A DNA stretch of 64,000 nt from Muriicola jejuensis (lineage in GTDB: Bacteria > Bacteroidota > Bacteroidia > Flavobacteriales > Flavobacteriaceae). Shown here piece by piece: positions 19,749-28,131 of this stretch. The notes below the pieces were generated by a model that saw only the letters and a list, made by a program, of their open reading frames with translations, was not told the origin of the DNA and ran no database searches. The stretch is taken from assembly GCF_010671595.1 (NCBI RefSeq), contig NZ_JAABOP010000006.1:62001-126000 (forward strand), read 5' to 3'. Position 1 is the stretch's first letter, and each line of letters opens with the position of its first letter. Both the position numbers and the translations under genes were made by a program.

Positions 19749-19804
19749 GTGTAAGGGGTTAGATCAATAATTTTTTAGGTTTATCACGAAGTGTACAGGT
19801 GAAG

Positions 19805-20560
19805 TCATCGGTTGAGTTCTTTATCGATCTCATCAATGATTATGGTGGTATCCAATACAAGGGACTCCAGTCTGTCTATAGCATCCCTGTTTATCCAGAA
19901 GTGTACAGCTGCGTTGTTAATGTACTCAATTTTTTTATCCCTCAAATGAGCTACCAGGTCGGCCGGGAGCTGGTCCCCGAACAAAAATGCAGAAGCCGGT
20001 TCAAATCTCATGATACTGTTTGAATAGGTGAAAGGGGCATCATTGGGTAAGGCCCATTCCGTCCCGACGCGAATCCATTCACTGATCTGCTTGTGTTTGG
20101 CATAATGTTTTACGATTTGTTCCCTTAGCTCTGTGTTTCGGATCAACTTTAGGTTTCCTGTGCTGGAAAGATCGTCAAAAGTGGAGGTCGAAGAAGAAAA
20201 GACGGGGTAGATACTCCCATATTGAAAGAAATCCCGGGCTGCTAACAGCAATTGCTCATCTGAATGGTCCGGTTCAGTTAAGGCTTTGGAAAGACCCTTG
20301 ATGGTCTCGATCCCTTTGTTTAGGTCTGCTATGTTTTGGGTAAAGGTCCTGATATCTTCCCTGTTTTCTGTGAGTAAACGCCTTAGGTACAGTTCCTCCT
20401 GAATGGCAGATTTTCGATCTTCGTTAGCGTTGTTGATCTGAAGGGCGATGAGGATCCCCATGACCACGAGGATGATCTCCCCAAGGGCGTATAACAAATA
20501 CCTGTTGAATTTGTTCCCTTCCAGCAGGGATTGTCTGAGTTTTCTAAAAAAATGGATCAT
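19805..20560 (-). CDS. DUF6090-family membrane-anchored protein
   Basis: The 251-residue paralogue of the gene at 19005 has the same opening (MIHFFRKLRQ), the YALGEIILVVMGILIAL helix (about 25-42) and INNANE. The N-terminal 45 residues are far more conserved among the three local copies than the helical remainder, which diverges strongly. This pattern suggests a fixed membrane or partner-binding module with a variable sensory or effector part. It is the promoter-proximal member of the pair. Confidence 0.85.
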   Translation of the reverse strand: MIHFFRKLRQSLLEGNKFNRYLLYALGEIILVVMGILIALQINNANEDRKSAIQEELYLRRLLTENREDIRTFTQNIADLNKGIETIKGLSKALTEPDHSDEQLLLAARDFFQYGSIYPVFSSSTSTFDDLSSTGNLKLIRNTELREQIVKHYAKHKQISEWIRVGTEWALPNDAPFTYSNSIMRFEPASAFLFGDQLPADLVAHLRDKKIEYINNAAVHFWINRDAIDRLESLVLDTTIIIDEIDKELNR

Positions 20561-20833
20561 GGATGGTTTTTAAATGACATAATATACTACAGAATTCGCG
20601 ATTCCCTGTATAGTGCCCGAACGATTGCCAAAAGTCGCATATGGAATCAGGATAAGGGGCTGTCATTTATGTACGGCCCTCATCATATCCCTGGGCCCAG
20701 CAGGATCCCTCTTGGGATTTCAATTTTTTACCAGGTATCCATTCCGTAAATTCTCTTTATTTATGTACATTTTAACTGGTTAAAAGGCCTAGTCCGACCA
20801 ATGGACCATAACGGATCTAATTTATTTTAAAGC

Positions 20834-22594
20834 ATGCAAAGGCGATATTTCTACCTGGTTCTTGGACTTTTTTCAATCCTGGTACAGGATATAAAGGCAG
20901 GTCAAATCATTCCCACCTCTCCGGAGAGCACTGAGAGTATACAGGAAAATGAAGGGATCGAGGATTCTCTGGGCAGGTCAAATCCCAAGGGTACAGTGAT
21001 GGGTTTCTTCAATTCCCTGGCCAGGGAGGATTATCTCCAGGCTTCTCAGTACACGGACCTCATGGGTGTCAGTGAAAATGCGGATGAGGCTACTTCTGTT
21101 CGTTTCGTCATGCAATTTAAATCCGTCCTGGACCGGTATGGCAAAATCACACCCATTAACCTGATCAGCGCAAATCCGCAGGGGAATAAGGATGATGGTC
21201 TCGTACCGGATATGGAATGGGTTGGCAGTATTACTTTCAAGGGTAAAATCACTCCCGTCTTCCTAAAGAAAACGGCCGGTTCAGAGGGGGTCGCCTTATG
21301 GCTGATCTCGACCCAAAACCTGACCAGTTTTATAGATGAGGTATCTGCCGTCTCTGACCTAGATGCATCTGCACCCGATACCGAAGGTCTGTTTTCATCC
21401 AAATGGAAAGGCGCTCCGGTAAACGAATGGATAATAACTGGTTTACTGGCCATAGGAACTTACCTGCTTTCCTGGCTTTTTACGGTTTTCCTCGGGAGGA
21501 TGGTCAGATCGATTTGGAAGAATTACGAACACAACAGATACAAAAGAATACTAAGGACCCTGCTCATTCCCCTGCGTTTGGTTGTAATGGTGTTCATTTT
21601 GTTACAAGTTTCAAGGGCTTTGGGAATTTCAATTGTTGTCAGGCAGGCCCTGGGTGTATTCAATCTGATCGCTATGTGGACGGCTTTGTTCATTTTCATA
21701 TGGCTACTAACGGATGCGCTGACGACGGCTGTGGAGGCAAGAATGAGGGATCGGAGACATTTCGGTGGTCTCTCTGCCATTTCATTCTTCAGAAATACAG
21801 CCAAGTTTATCCTGATCATAACGGCTCTGCTCATGATCTTCAATACGATTGGAATGAATGTAACGGCAGGTCTTGCAGCACTGGGTGTGGGTGGGATAGC
21901 CCTTGCCCTCGGGGCTCAAAAGACCATAGAAAATGTGATTGGCGGGCTCTCCGTGGTCTTTGACCAACCGGTGAGTGTCGGAGATTTTTGCAGGTTTGGC
22001 GACACCCTGGGAACAGTAGAAAAAATTGGGATGCGTTCTACGCGGATCAGAACCAATCACCGGACGGTGGTAACGGTCCCTAATGCTGACTTCTCTTCCC
22101 GTTTGATAGAAAATTTTTCGAAACGAGATCTCTTTTTGTACCATAAGACTATCGGACTGCGACACGAGACGACGTCCCATCAAATGCGATTTGTACTGGT
22201 GGAACTCCGCAAAATCCTATATGCCCATCCCAAGGTAGACCCTAATCCGGCAAGGGTGCGATTCCTGGGATATGCCAGCGATTCCCTTCAGGTGGAGATC
22301 TATGCCTATACCCGCGCAAAGGACTGGAACGATTACCTGGGGATACAGGAAGATATCAACCTGAGGTTAGCCAAGGTCATTGAGGACAGTGGAAGTGGAT
22401 TCGCGTATCCTTCGCAAAGGATTTATATAGCAGAGGAAAAAGGGCTGTCAAAAGCCAAAAAAGACAAGGTGGAAACCAAGGTGAACAAATGGATTGAAAA
22501 CGAAGAACTTCAATTACCGGAATTTGATCCGGAGACTATAAAAAAACTTAAAGGGAGCATAGAATATCCGTCCGGGGACCTGGATAGGATGTAG
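20834..22594 (+). CDS. MscS-family mechanosensitive ion channel with N-terminal periplasmic domain
   Basis: The product has 586 residues, with a signal sequence at about 1-22 and then a soluble domain of about 160 residues. This contains a segment GTVMGFFNSLAREDYLQA that looks like an NTF2/DUF-type sensor. It is followed by four helices (about 195-345). The pore helix TM3 is Gly/Ala-rich (LAALGVGGIALALGAQ), and the MscS beta-domain follows (SVGDFCRFG, then VTVPNADF). It should open upon membrane tension in hypo-osmotic shock. The C-terminal tail is charged and possibly coiled. The gene is monocistronic and convergent with the DUF481 gene. Confidence 0.93.
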   Translation: MQRRYFYLVLGLFSILVQDIKAGQIIPTSPESTESIQENEGIEDSLGRSNPKGTVMGFFNSLAREDYLQASQYTDLMGVSENADEATSVRFVMQFKSVLDRYGKITPINLISANPQGNKDDGLVPDMEWVGSITFKGKITPVFLKKTAGSEGVALWLISTQNLTSFIDEVSAVSDLDASAPDTEGLFSSKWKGAPVNEWIITGLLAIGTYLLSWLFTVFLGRMVRSIWKNYEHNRYKRILRTLLIPLRLVVMVFILLQVSRALGISIVVRQALGVFNLIAMWTALFIFIWLLTDALTTAVEARMRDRRHFGGLSAISFFRNTAKFILIITALLMIFNTIGMNVTAGLAALGVGGIALALGAQKTIENVIGGLSVVFDQPVSVGDFCRFGDTLGTVEKIGMRSTRIRTNHRTVVTVPNADFSSRLIENFSKRDLFLYHKTIGLRHETTSHQMRFVLVELRKILYAHPKVDPNPARVRFLGYASDSLQVEIYAYTRAKDWNDYLGIQEDINLRLAKVIEDSGSGFAYPSQRIYIAEEKGLSKAKKDKVETKVNKWIENEELQLPEFDPETIKKLKGSIEYPSGDLDRM

Positions 22595-22724
22595 CCCAGC
22601 TTAATTCAGCAACTGAGACTTATCGAATGAAGGATGTTGAGTAAAAAGGCGCTTACATCAGGATGAATCAGGCAGGAACAAATCCTTTTAAACACTCTGA
22701 ATCTCATATTCAGGCAAGTCCTTA

Positions 22725-23777
22725 TCACCATTCCCATCCAATCCCTGTTCTGAAAACATAGTCTACCTGACTGGCATTCTCAGCGGGTCTGTTGTCGTAA
22801 TTGTATGCGACACCCAAACGTATAAAAAAGTCGAGGGGGAGGTCATACTTGAGATCGAAAGTCACATCAGCCCGGTATCGCCCTTCCTCGGTGATGCCCG
22901 AATACCCCATATAAATAATGCTGAGATCGAGATCACGCGCTCCGTAGATGTTCAGCTCCGTCCCCAGGAACCCTTCCCAGCTTGTGCGGCTTTCAGGATC
23001 ATTTGAAAACAGTTCATAGTTGTTGTTTACACCAGCTTTTATCCCCCAATGCAGCTTGTTCGTACTGAGCAGGTAATTGCCTGCACCCAGCTGAGTATTG
23101 GCACGAATGTCGATCAGCTGCTCCGTATTGGAAAGGGTCGATAAGGTGGCGATCCCATACCATTTGCGAAAAAGCAGTCGCCTGTAATTCAACAACCCAT
23201 CCGTGCGTTGGATGGGTTCCGTATTATCCTGGGAAGAACGGATCATATTGTATGATGCTTCCAACCACCAGGAATCTGATTTATAACCGGCCGAACTCCG
23301 GAAGGAAAACTGACGCATATCCTGGGCTTTGGTTACGTTGAACCCAAGTTCCACTGCGGCACTAAATCTATTGGCAAAACCTTCTTTGATCTGATTTAAA
23401 TAGACGATCTCCTTGAGGTGACCCTCTGCGAATAGCGTATCCTTATCATAGACCCTGATCCTGCCATCAGCAGTGCTGGAAACCCTCCCGTTGTAGAGCA
23501 TGTCCCTTAAACTCACGAGGAATCTGGATTCGGTATGGATTTCTTTGATACTTGACCATTTGATCTTAAAAACCTCATCCCCATATGGAACATCTATTTC
23601 TAATACCCCTTTTTCCATTTTCTTGATCTCGCCAACCACCCTGATTTGATCATCCAATACAAGGGTATCGGATTGCCCCAAGACCATTTGGGTGCAGAAC
23701 AGTACTCCAAAGACGAGGAAACAAATTGTTTTCCAAAGGTGAATATGGGTGAGATCGGTTTGTTTTTGCCGTTGCAT
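22725..23777 (-). CDS. DUF481 outer-membrane protein
   Basis: The product has 350 residues and a signal peptide ending near residue 35 (VLGQ). An N-terminal domain (about 36-125) resembles a small SH3/OB-like module (DDQIRVVGEIKKMEKG). The C-terminal 220 residues are amphipathic beta-strands ending in an aromatic residue (GIGWEW), as in a DUF481 beta-barrel. It is probably a small outer-membrane barrel of unknown role; YdiY of E. coli is a family member. I see no operon partners. Confidence 0.85.
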   Translation of the reverse strand: MQRQKQTDLTHIHLWKTICFLVFGVLFCTQMVLGQSDTLVLDDQIRVVGEIKKMEKGVLEIDVPYGDEVFKIKWSSIKEIHTESRFLVSLRDMLYNGRVSSTADGRIRVYDKDTLFAEGHLKEIVYLNQIKEGFANRFSAAVELGFNVTKAQDMRQFSFRSSAGYKSDSWWLEASYNMIRSSQDNTEPIQRTDGLLNYRRLLFRKWYGIATLSTLSNTEQLIDIRANTQLGAGNYLLSTNKLHWGIKAGVNNNYELFSNDPESRTSWEGFLGTELNIYGARDLDLSIIYMGYSGITEEGRYRADVTFDLKYDLPLDFFIRLGVAYNYDNRPAENASQVDYVFRTGIGWEW

Positions 23778-23857
23778 GTATCTTTATCTCAGGGGTGCAT
23801 GATGTTTAAAAGGGGGTTGCAGCACATTCTTCAAATCTTCAGGGGGAAACATGGGGG

Positions 23858-25150
23858 TTATTTGGTCAACAGGTATTTCGCCACGGCATGATAGGCGGGC
23901 AATGATGTGGGATCAATTTTTGAATTTTTGGCCTCAGGGTGAGAGGAAAACCTGACAATCACCATTTCTGCAGCGGGATCTATATAGATGGTCTGCCCGT
24001 GAACCCCCCGGGCTGCAAAAGCACCGTGCTCGTTGTGGGTATGCCACCACATATTGCGGTAGCTCCAGCCTTTCAGCGAGCTGTACGCCGATTTGCCAAA
24101 GGCTTCCCGGTCGCCACCATTCATGATGTCTTCGATCAACGACTCAGGCAAAATCTGTTTCTTATTGAACTTTCCTTTCTTACGGACCATTTCTCCGAAC
24201 ATGGCCATATCTCGCATATTGGCACTGAATCCCCCTCCGGCAAATGCTATGCCTGCGCCATCAATTTGAAAATAGCCATCAAAATGGGCCCCCAATGGTT
24301 TCCAGATCCTTCCTGACAATAAGTCGGGAATGGATTTGCCGGTAACTTTGGAAACGATCCAGCCCATCACATCGGTATTTACCGTTTTGTACCCAAACAC
24401 CTCCCCATGCTCCCCTTCCTTTTGAACGGTTTTTAAATAATCATAATAATTTGAAGGTCCCTCTTCTGTTTTAGAAAAAGGATTGCCGGCAGCAGAAAAT
24501 GCCCATATCTCCGCTTTGGGGTCGGAATAATCCTCACTGTATTTCAGGCCGGTTGTCATATCCAGGATCTGTCTTACGGTGGCATCGCCAAAAGCAGATC
24601 CCTCTAGTTCCGGAACATAGTCTGCTCCTCTTCTATTCTCATCCAGTACCCCTTCCGCTACGAGTAAACCTCCTAGGGTCCCTGTAAAGGTCTTGCTTAC
24701 AGACATGGCGGCATGGAGGCCATCGGGTCTCAGTTCCCCAAAATATCTTTCATAGACAATCTTGCCTTTATGTAAAACGAGCATTCCGTCCGTATAGTTT
24801 GCTGCCAAGGATTCCCGCCAGGTCATGGATTTTTCGCTGTTATGGGGGGTAAAGACAAGATTGTCAATATTCTCGTCTAATCTCGATTTAAAATGATATC
24901 CTTTTTCCCCCGAAGCTTTTACTACGGTGGTGGGCATAAACTCCCGCATATGGCAAACGCTGTATCTCAATGCCGGGAACTTAAAGAAGCTGCCATCTAT
25001 GGCCGAGACTATTTTGCCACTTGGGGGAGGGAAACCTTGCATCCAACCCATCTTAACCGGATCGGAAGCATCGGCATCGAGAACTGCCTGTGCTCTGAGT
25101 ATCCCGGTACTGATCAGGACCAGGGATGTTAAAATTAATTTTTGCATCAT
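23858..25150 (-). CDS. Secreted serine hydrolase, beta-lactamase class C / NylB-like
   Basis: Counted from ATG 25147, the 430-residue mature frame has a signal peptide (about 1-20). It shows the SxxK nucleophile S149-V-S-K152 and the YSEDYSDP segment near residue 205. A C-terminal GVHGQTIYIDP motif is typical of 6-aminohexanoate-dimer-hydrolase-like members of PF00144. The substrate could be an ester, a D-amino-acid peptide or an amide. The frame is open to 25279, but two adjacent ATGs (25150, 25147) directly before the signal peptide are the best starts. Confidence 0.9.
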   Translation of the reverse strand: MMQKLILTSLVLISTGILRAQAVLDADASDPVKMGWMQGFPPPSGKIVSAIDGSFFKFPALRYSVCHMREFMPTTVVKASGEKGYHFKSRLDENIDNLVFTPHNSEKSMTWRESLAANYTDGMLVLHKGKIVYERYFGELRPDGLHAAMSVSKTFTGTLGGLLVAEGVLDENRRGADYVPELEGSAFGDATVRQILDMTTGLKYSEDYSDPKAEIWAFSAAGNPFSKTEEGPSNYYDYLKTVQKEGEHGEVFGYKTVNTDVMGWIVSKVTGKSIPDLLSGRIWKPLGAHFDGYFQIDGAGIAFAGGGFSANMRDMAMFGEMVRKKGKFNKKQILPESLIEDIMNGGDREAFGKSAYSSLKGWSYRNMWWHTHNEHGAFAARGVHGQTIYIDPAAEMVIVRFSSHPEAKNSKIDPTSLPAYHAVAKYLLTK

Positions 25151-25373
25151 GGATTGAAATAAGTATTCTTTGAGTCGAACCTGAACTATTTTCTCCCGCA
25201 TAGCCGGAAAATGAATAGTTCGAATGTATGGGCCCCTGAGGGCAGTTATAAAACTAATTGTTAAGGATGAAATGAACAAATTTGATGATTCCCTGTGGTT
25301 CAGAGAAACGTTCGCTCAGCAAAGGCTGAATAATAAGAATGAGGATATCACAGAATTGGGCATACAAGGGGTT

Positions 25374-25904
25374 TTACTGATGAAATCTGTTCAATGGTAA
25401 TCTTTTCAGAATGTCGAACTTCATCCCCGTCTTTTCCATGACCCTAATCGATGCTCTGTTCTCAGTCAGCGCTATGGCGACAATGCGTTTCAATTTGAGT
25501 TCTTCAAAAGCATAGGCCAGAATAGCCCGTGTAGCTTCCGTCGCCAGGCCTCTTTTCCAGAACTCGGGCAGGAAACGGTATACAACAACAATTTCTTCAA
25601 ATTCAAAGAGATATGCCAAACCGGAACAGCCCATGAAATGTTCTCCGTTCTTCAGGATCGTAGCCCACCTCCCGTACCCATAGGTTTTGTGGCCGTGCAT
25701 TTTTTCCTGGATCTTCTTTCGGATTCCTTCCCCTGTGGTGATGACCCCTTCTCCTGTAAAACGCTGCACCTCCGGCTAGGAATGCAGATGCATCATAACC
25801 TCTGCATCATCAGGGCATAGTTCCTTTAAGACAAGGCGTTCGGTTGCGAGGATAGGTTTGGGATTTACATCTGCTGAAATAGGAAATAAGGTGAAAGTTA
25901 CCAT
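25374..25904 (-). pseudogene. GNAT acetyltransferase gene interrupted by an in-frame TAG
   Basis: From ATG 25904 the frame reads a typical GNAT start (ILATERLVLKEL, about residues 19-30) up to HLHS at codon 42. Codon 43 is TAG (25776-25778 on the minus strand). The frame then continues PEVQRFTGEG through the acetyl-CoA site (FWKRGLATEATRAIL) and the family end (TENRASIRVMEKTGMK) to 25374. The whole is 177 codons, normal for RimJ/RimL-type N-acetyltransferases. GTG 25769 would only give the C-terminal 131 residues, lacking strand 1 and helix 1. I therefore call it a pseudogene from a single nonsense change. Confidence 0.83.
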
Positions 25905-25943
25905 TTTTAAAAGGAAACAATTTTTGCCCTGTAGGATGGAACT

Positions 25944-27821
25944 TTAAATTGAACTTAAAAAAGAGTTCAGGTCCACTTCCTTGCCCAGTCCTAATTTTTT
26001 CTTCAACCGATATTTCGACTTCAGGATGCTGTCTGGCAGGACGTTCATTGTAGCGGCAATCTCTTTGGTGGTGAGGTTCATGCGCAAAAAGGCAGCCAGG
26101 CGGATTTCTTTTTCCGAAATATCTGAATAAAGGGTTTTGAGTTTTTGATCGAAGTCGTTGTGAACCTCTGCAAAATAGGTCTTGAAGACTTCCCAGTCCT
26201 TATCGGAGGCATTTTCTTTTTTGAGCAGCATCACAATACGCCTGAACTCCATCTTGAACTTCTCCGGTGAATTTTTTATGCTTTCCAGGTTTTCCTTTAA
26301 CTCCTGTATGAAAGTATTCTTTTGTACGAGGTGCAGAGTCTGACTGGCCAGTTCTTTCTTTTTATGGGCGATTTCCTGTCTGTAGATTGCTTCCTGTTTT
26401 TCGCGGGCGATACGGTTCTTTTTGAGTCGCTGACGAAACCCAAACACGGATAGTCCGAACAGGGCAAGGGCAGACGCCATCCCTCCGGCATAGAGCCCCT
26501 TGTTGAGCTGGTCGATTTTGGCCTTCGCGTTCAGGGTGTTGATTTCTTCGCGTTGAAGAGCGATCTCGGCCTCCTTTTTTTCGGTTTGAAAGATGATGCG
26601 AAGCTCTTCAATCTTCTTCATTTTTTCTGAGTCCAACAGAGAATCACTGAGTTGGGCATATGATTTGTGCATCTCCAGGGCGCGTCGGTAATTTCCTGAA
26701 TCTTCGTTTGCCTGGCTGTTCAATTTCAAAGCTTCGGACAGTATGGATTTATTCTCCGTTTCTGAGGCATAGGCCTGAACTTCCTGGGAAAGGGTCTGGG
26801 CCTTCTCCGGGTTCCCCATCTCTAAAAACGCCTCGGCTAATTTATTTTTAGCTATGGCTATCCTTCGGTAGGCCTTGATAGTTTCCGATAGTGCGATGGA
26901 TTGGTTGAGCTTTTCGATGGCTTGAGGCACTGCGTTCATCTGGAGGTAAGTAGACCCTAAGTTCGTCAGTGCGGCCGCTTCCAAACTCTGAACTTTTGCT
27001 TTTCTTGACTTTTCAATACTTTTCTCAAAAAAGGAAATAGCTTCATTTTCATTTTTGAGGGTCATATACATGACCCCTATATCGTTCAGAGCCTGAGCCT
27101 GGTAATAGGTATCGTCGTAATCCTCATAAATACTCAGCGCTTTGGTATTGTAATCAATGGCCATTTGATGATTGCCCAGGTTGTGCTCCAAGGTGGCCAG
27201 GTGGTTGTAACAATCTGCAATCCTGATAGAATCCCTCAGCAACTCAAAGAGCTTCAGCCCCTTCAAGACATTGGCAAGGGCTATGGAGTAATACCCGCGA
27301 TTTTGATTGATCGTTCCTTTAAAGTCGTAAGCGAGGGCAGTCCCCGTACTGTCTTTCTCCCGAATAGTGAATTCCAGGTCGAGGTCGTTGATACTGTCGG
27401 CGGCGGCCAGGTTTCCCTGGCTGAACTCTAGAATGGCCAAACCTCTTTGCGCCTGGGAGATATATATCTTTTCATTGATACGTTTTGCGAGTTGAAGACT
27501 GGAGGTGTAATAGAACCTTGCCGAGTCTATTTGATCCATATTATTATGTACTATGCCCAACTGATAATTTGCGAGGGATATACCCGATTTATAATCCAAT
27601 TTGAGGGAGAGATCTAGTTCCTCATGTGCAAATTGTTTGGCTTTTTCCGGATCCCTGTACATATAGTAGTTGACAATATGGTTGATCGTACGGACTTTCA
27701 AGGTATCCGGGTCCTGGGCGTTGTAAGCCGAAAGCAGACTATCGATGGGCAACATGTTTTGTGCATTTCCGGGTACTGAATACCCGAAACACAGAATGAA
27801 GAGGATCGTGATTATTCTCAT
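25944..27821 (-). CDS. TPR-transmembrane-HTH regulatory protein
   Basis: The product has 625 residues when started at ATG 27821. That ATG is followed by a signal sequence ending in PGNAQ; the longer frame adds 40 residues with no signal-like start. About ten TPR-type helical repeats (residues about 40-395) lie in the periplasm. A transmembrane helix follows (about 440-460, AGGMASALALFGLSVFG), then a coiled coil and a C-terminal LuxR-like HTH (about 565-610, EKEIRLAAFLRMNLTTKEIA). This is a one-piece membrane sensor-regulator common in Flavobacteriia. It is divergent from the cytolysin-like gene across 310 bp that contain repeated TGTCCAT motifs, which makes it the natural candidate regulator of that gene. 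Confidence 0.87.
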   Translation of the reverse strand: MRIITILFILCFGYSVPGNAQNMLPIDSLLSAYNAQDPDTLKVRTINHIVNYYMYRDPEKAKQFAHEELDLSLKLDYKSGISLANYQLGIVHNNMDQIDSARFYYTSSLQLAKRINEKIYISQAQRGLAILEFSQGNLAAADSINDLDLEFTIREKDSTGTALAYDFKGTINQNRGYYSIALANVLKGLKLFELLRDSIRIADCYNHLATLEHNLGNHQMAIDYNTKALSIYEDYDDTYYQAQALNDIGVMYMTLKNENEAISFFEKSIEKSRKAKVQSLEAAALTNLGSTYLQMNAVPQAIEKLNQSIALSETIKAYRRIAIAKNKLAEAFLEMGNPEKAQTLSQEVQAYASETENKSILSEALKLNSQANEDSGNYRRALEMHKSYAQLSDSLLDSEKMKKIEELRIIFQTEKKEAEIALQREEINTLNAKAKIDQLNKGLYAGGMASALALFGLSVFGFRQRLKKNRIAREKQEAIYRQEIAHKKKELASQTLHLVQKNTFIQELKENLESIKNSPEKFKMEFRRIVMLLKKENASDKDWEVFKTYFAEVHNDFDQKLKTLYSDISEKEIRLAAFLRMNLTTKEIAATMNVLPDSILKSKYRLKKKLGLGKEVDLNSFLSSI

Positions 27822-27899
27822 TGGAAGTGAATTGATTAGCAACAAGATACCTATAAAATCCAATTGCAAAAACCGTCTACCGTGAACCGGAAATCCTTG

Positions 27900-28062
27900 T
27901 GTCCATGTAATGTCCATGATCTCAGCTCGTGATTGAGTCAAGAAATATTTAATAAAACATTGATAATGAAATAGATAGTATCTTCTAAATTCCAGGTGCT
28001 AATCAGTGTTGTCCATGCCCGCTTTTAAAGATTTTGTCCTCCTCTGTCCATACTTTGTCCAT
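27900..28062. promoter_or_regulatory. Five TGTCCAT direct repeats between regulator and cytolysin-like gene
   Basis: Copies start at 27900, 27911, 28010, 28045 and 28056. Two pairs have exactly 11-bp pitch, about one helical turn. A degenerate copy (TGTCCTC) starts at 28035. The downstream pair ends 33 bp before a TAGATTTG -7 element, a position suited to an activator. The rest of the 310-bp region is AT-rich and holds no gene. That a protein binds here is inference. Confidence 0.6.
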
Positions 28063-28094
28063 ACTTGAAATTAGGTCTGCCCTCTATTCAAGCC

Positions 28095-28127
28095 TAGATT
28101 TGGTTCGTTGAATCTTTAAAACCAAAT
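28095..28127 (+). promoter_or_regulatory. Promoter -7 element and inverted repeat before the cytolysin-like gene
   Basis: TAGATTTG (28095-28102) matches TAnnTTTG, and no TTG occurs at the usual -33 spacing, which points to activator dependence. Overlapping it, ATTTGGTT (28098-28105) and AACCAAAT (28120-28127) form a perfect 8-bp inverted repeat ending 4 bp before the ATG. Confidence 0.5.
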
Positions 28128-28131
28128 AGTT

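Noticed and set aside
20531-20749. Plus-strand frame between DUF6090 and the MscS-like gene
   Set aside because: No plausible start, composition of non-coding AT-rich DNA and partial antisense overlap with the DUF6090 start.
25271-25399. Possible 42-codon plus-strand gene (MNKFDDSLWF)
   Set aside because: No signal peptide, motif, promoter or terminator; it overlaps the end of the GNAT pseudogene.
16226-25904. TAG reassigned to a sense codon in this organism
   Set aside because: katG, the MscS-like gene and der end in TAG at the family-typical C-terminus; only local suppression remains open.
27822-27941. N-terminal extension of the TPR-HTH regulator
   Set aside because: It adds 40 residues that hide the signal peptide and would cover part of the TGTCCAT repeat region.
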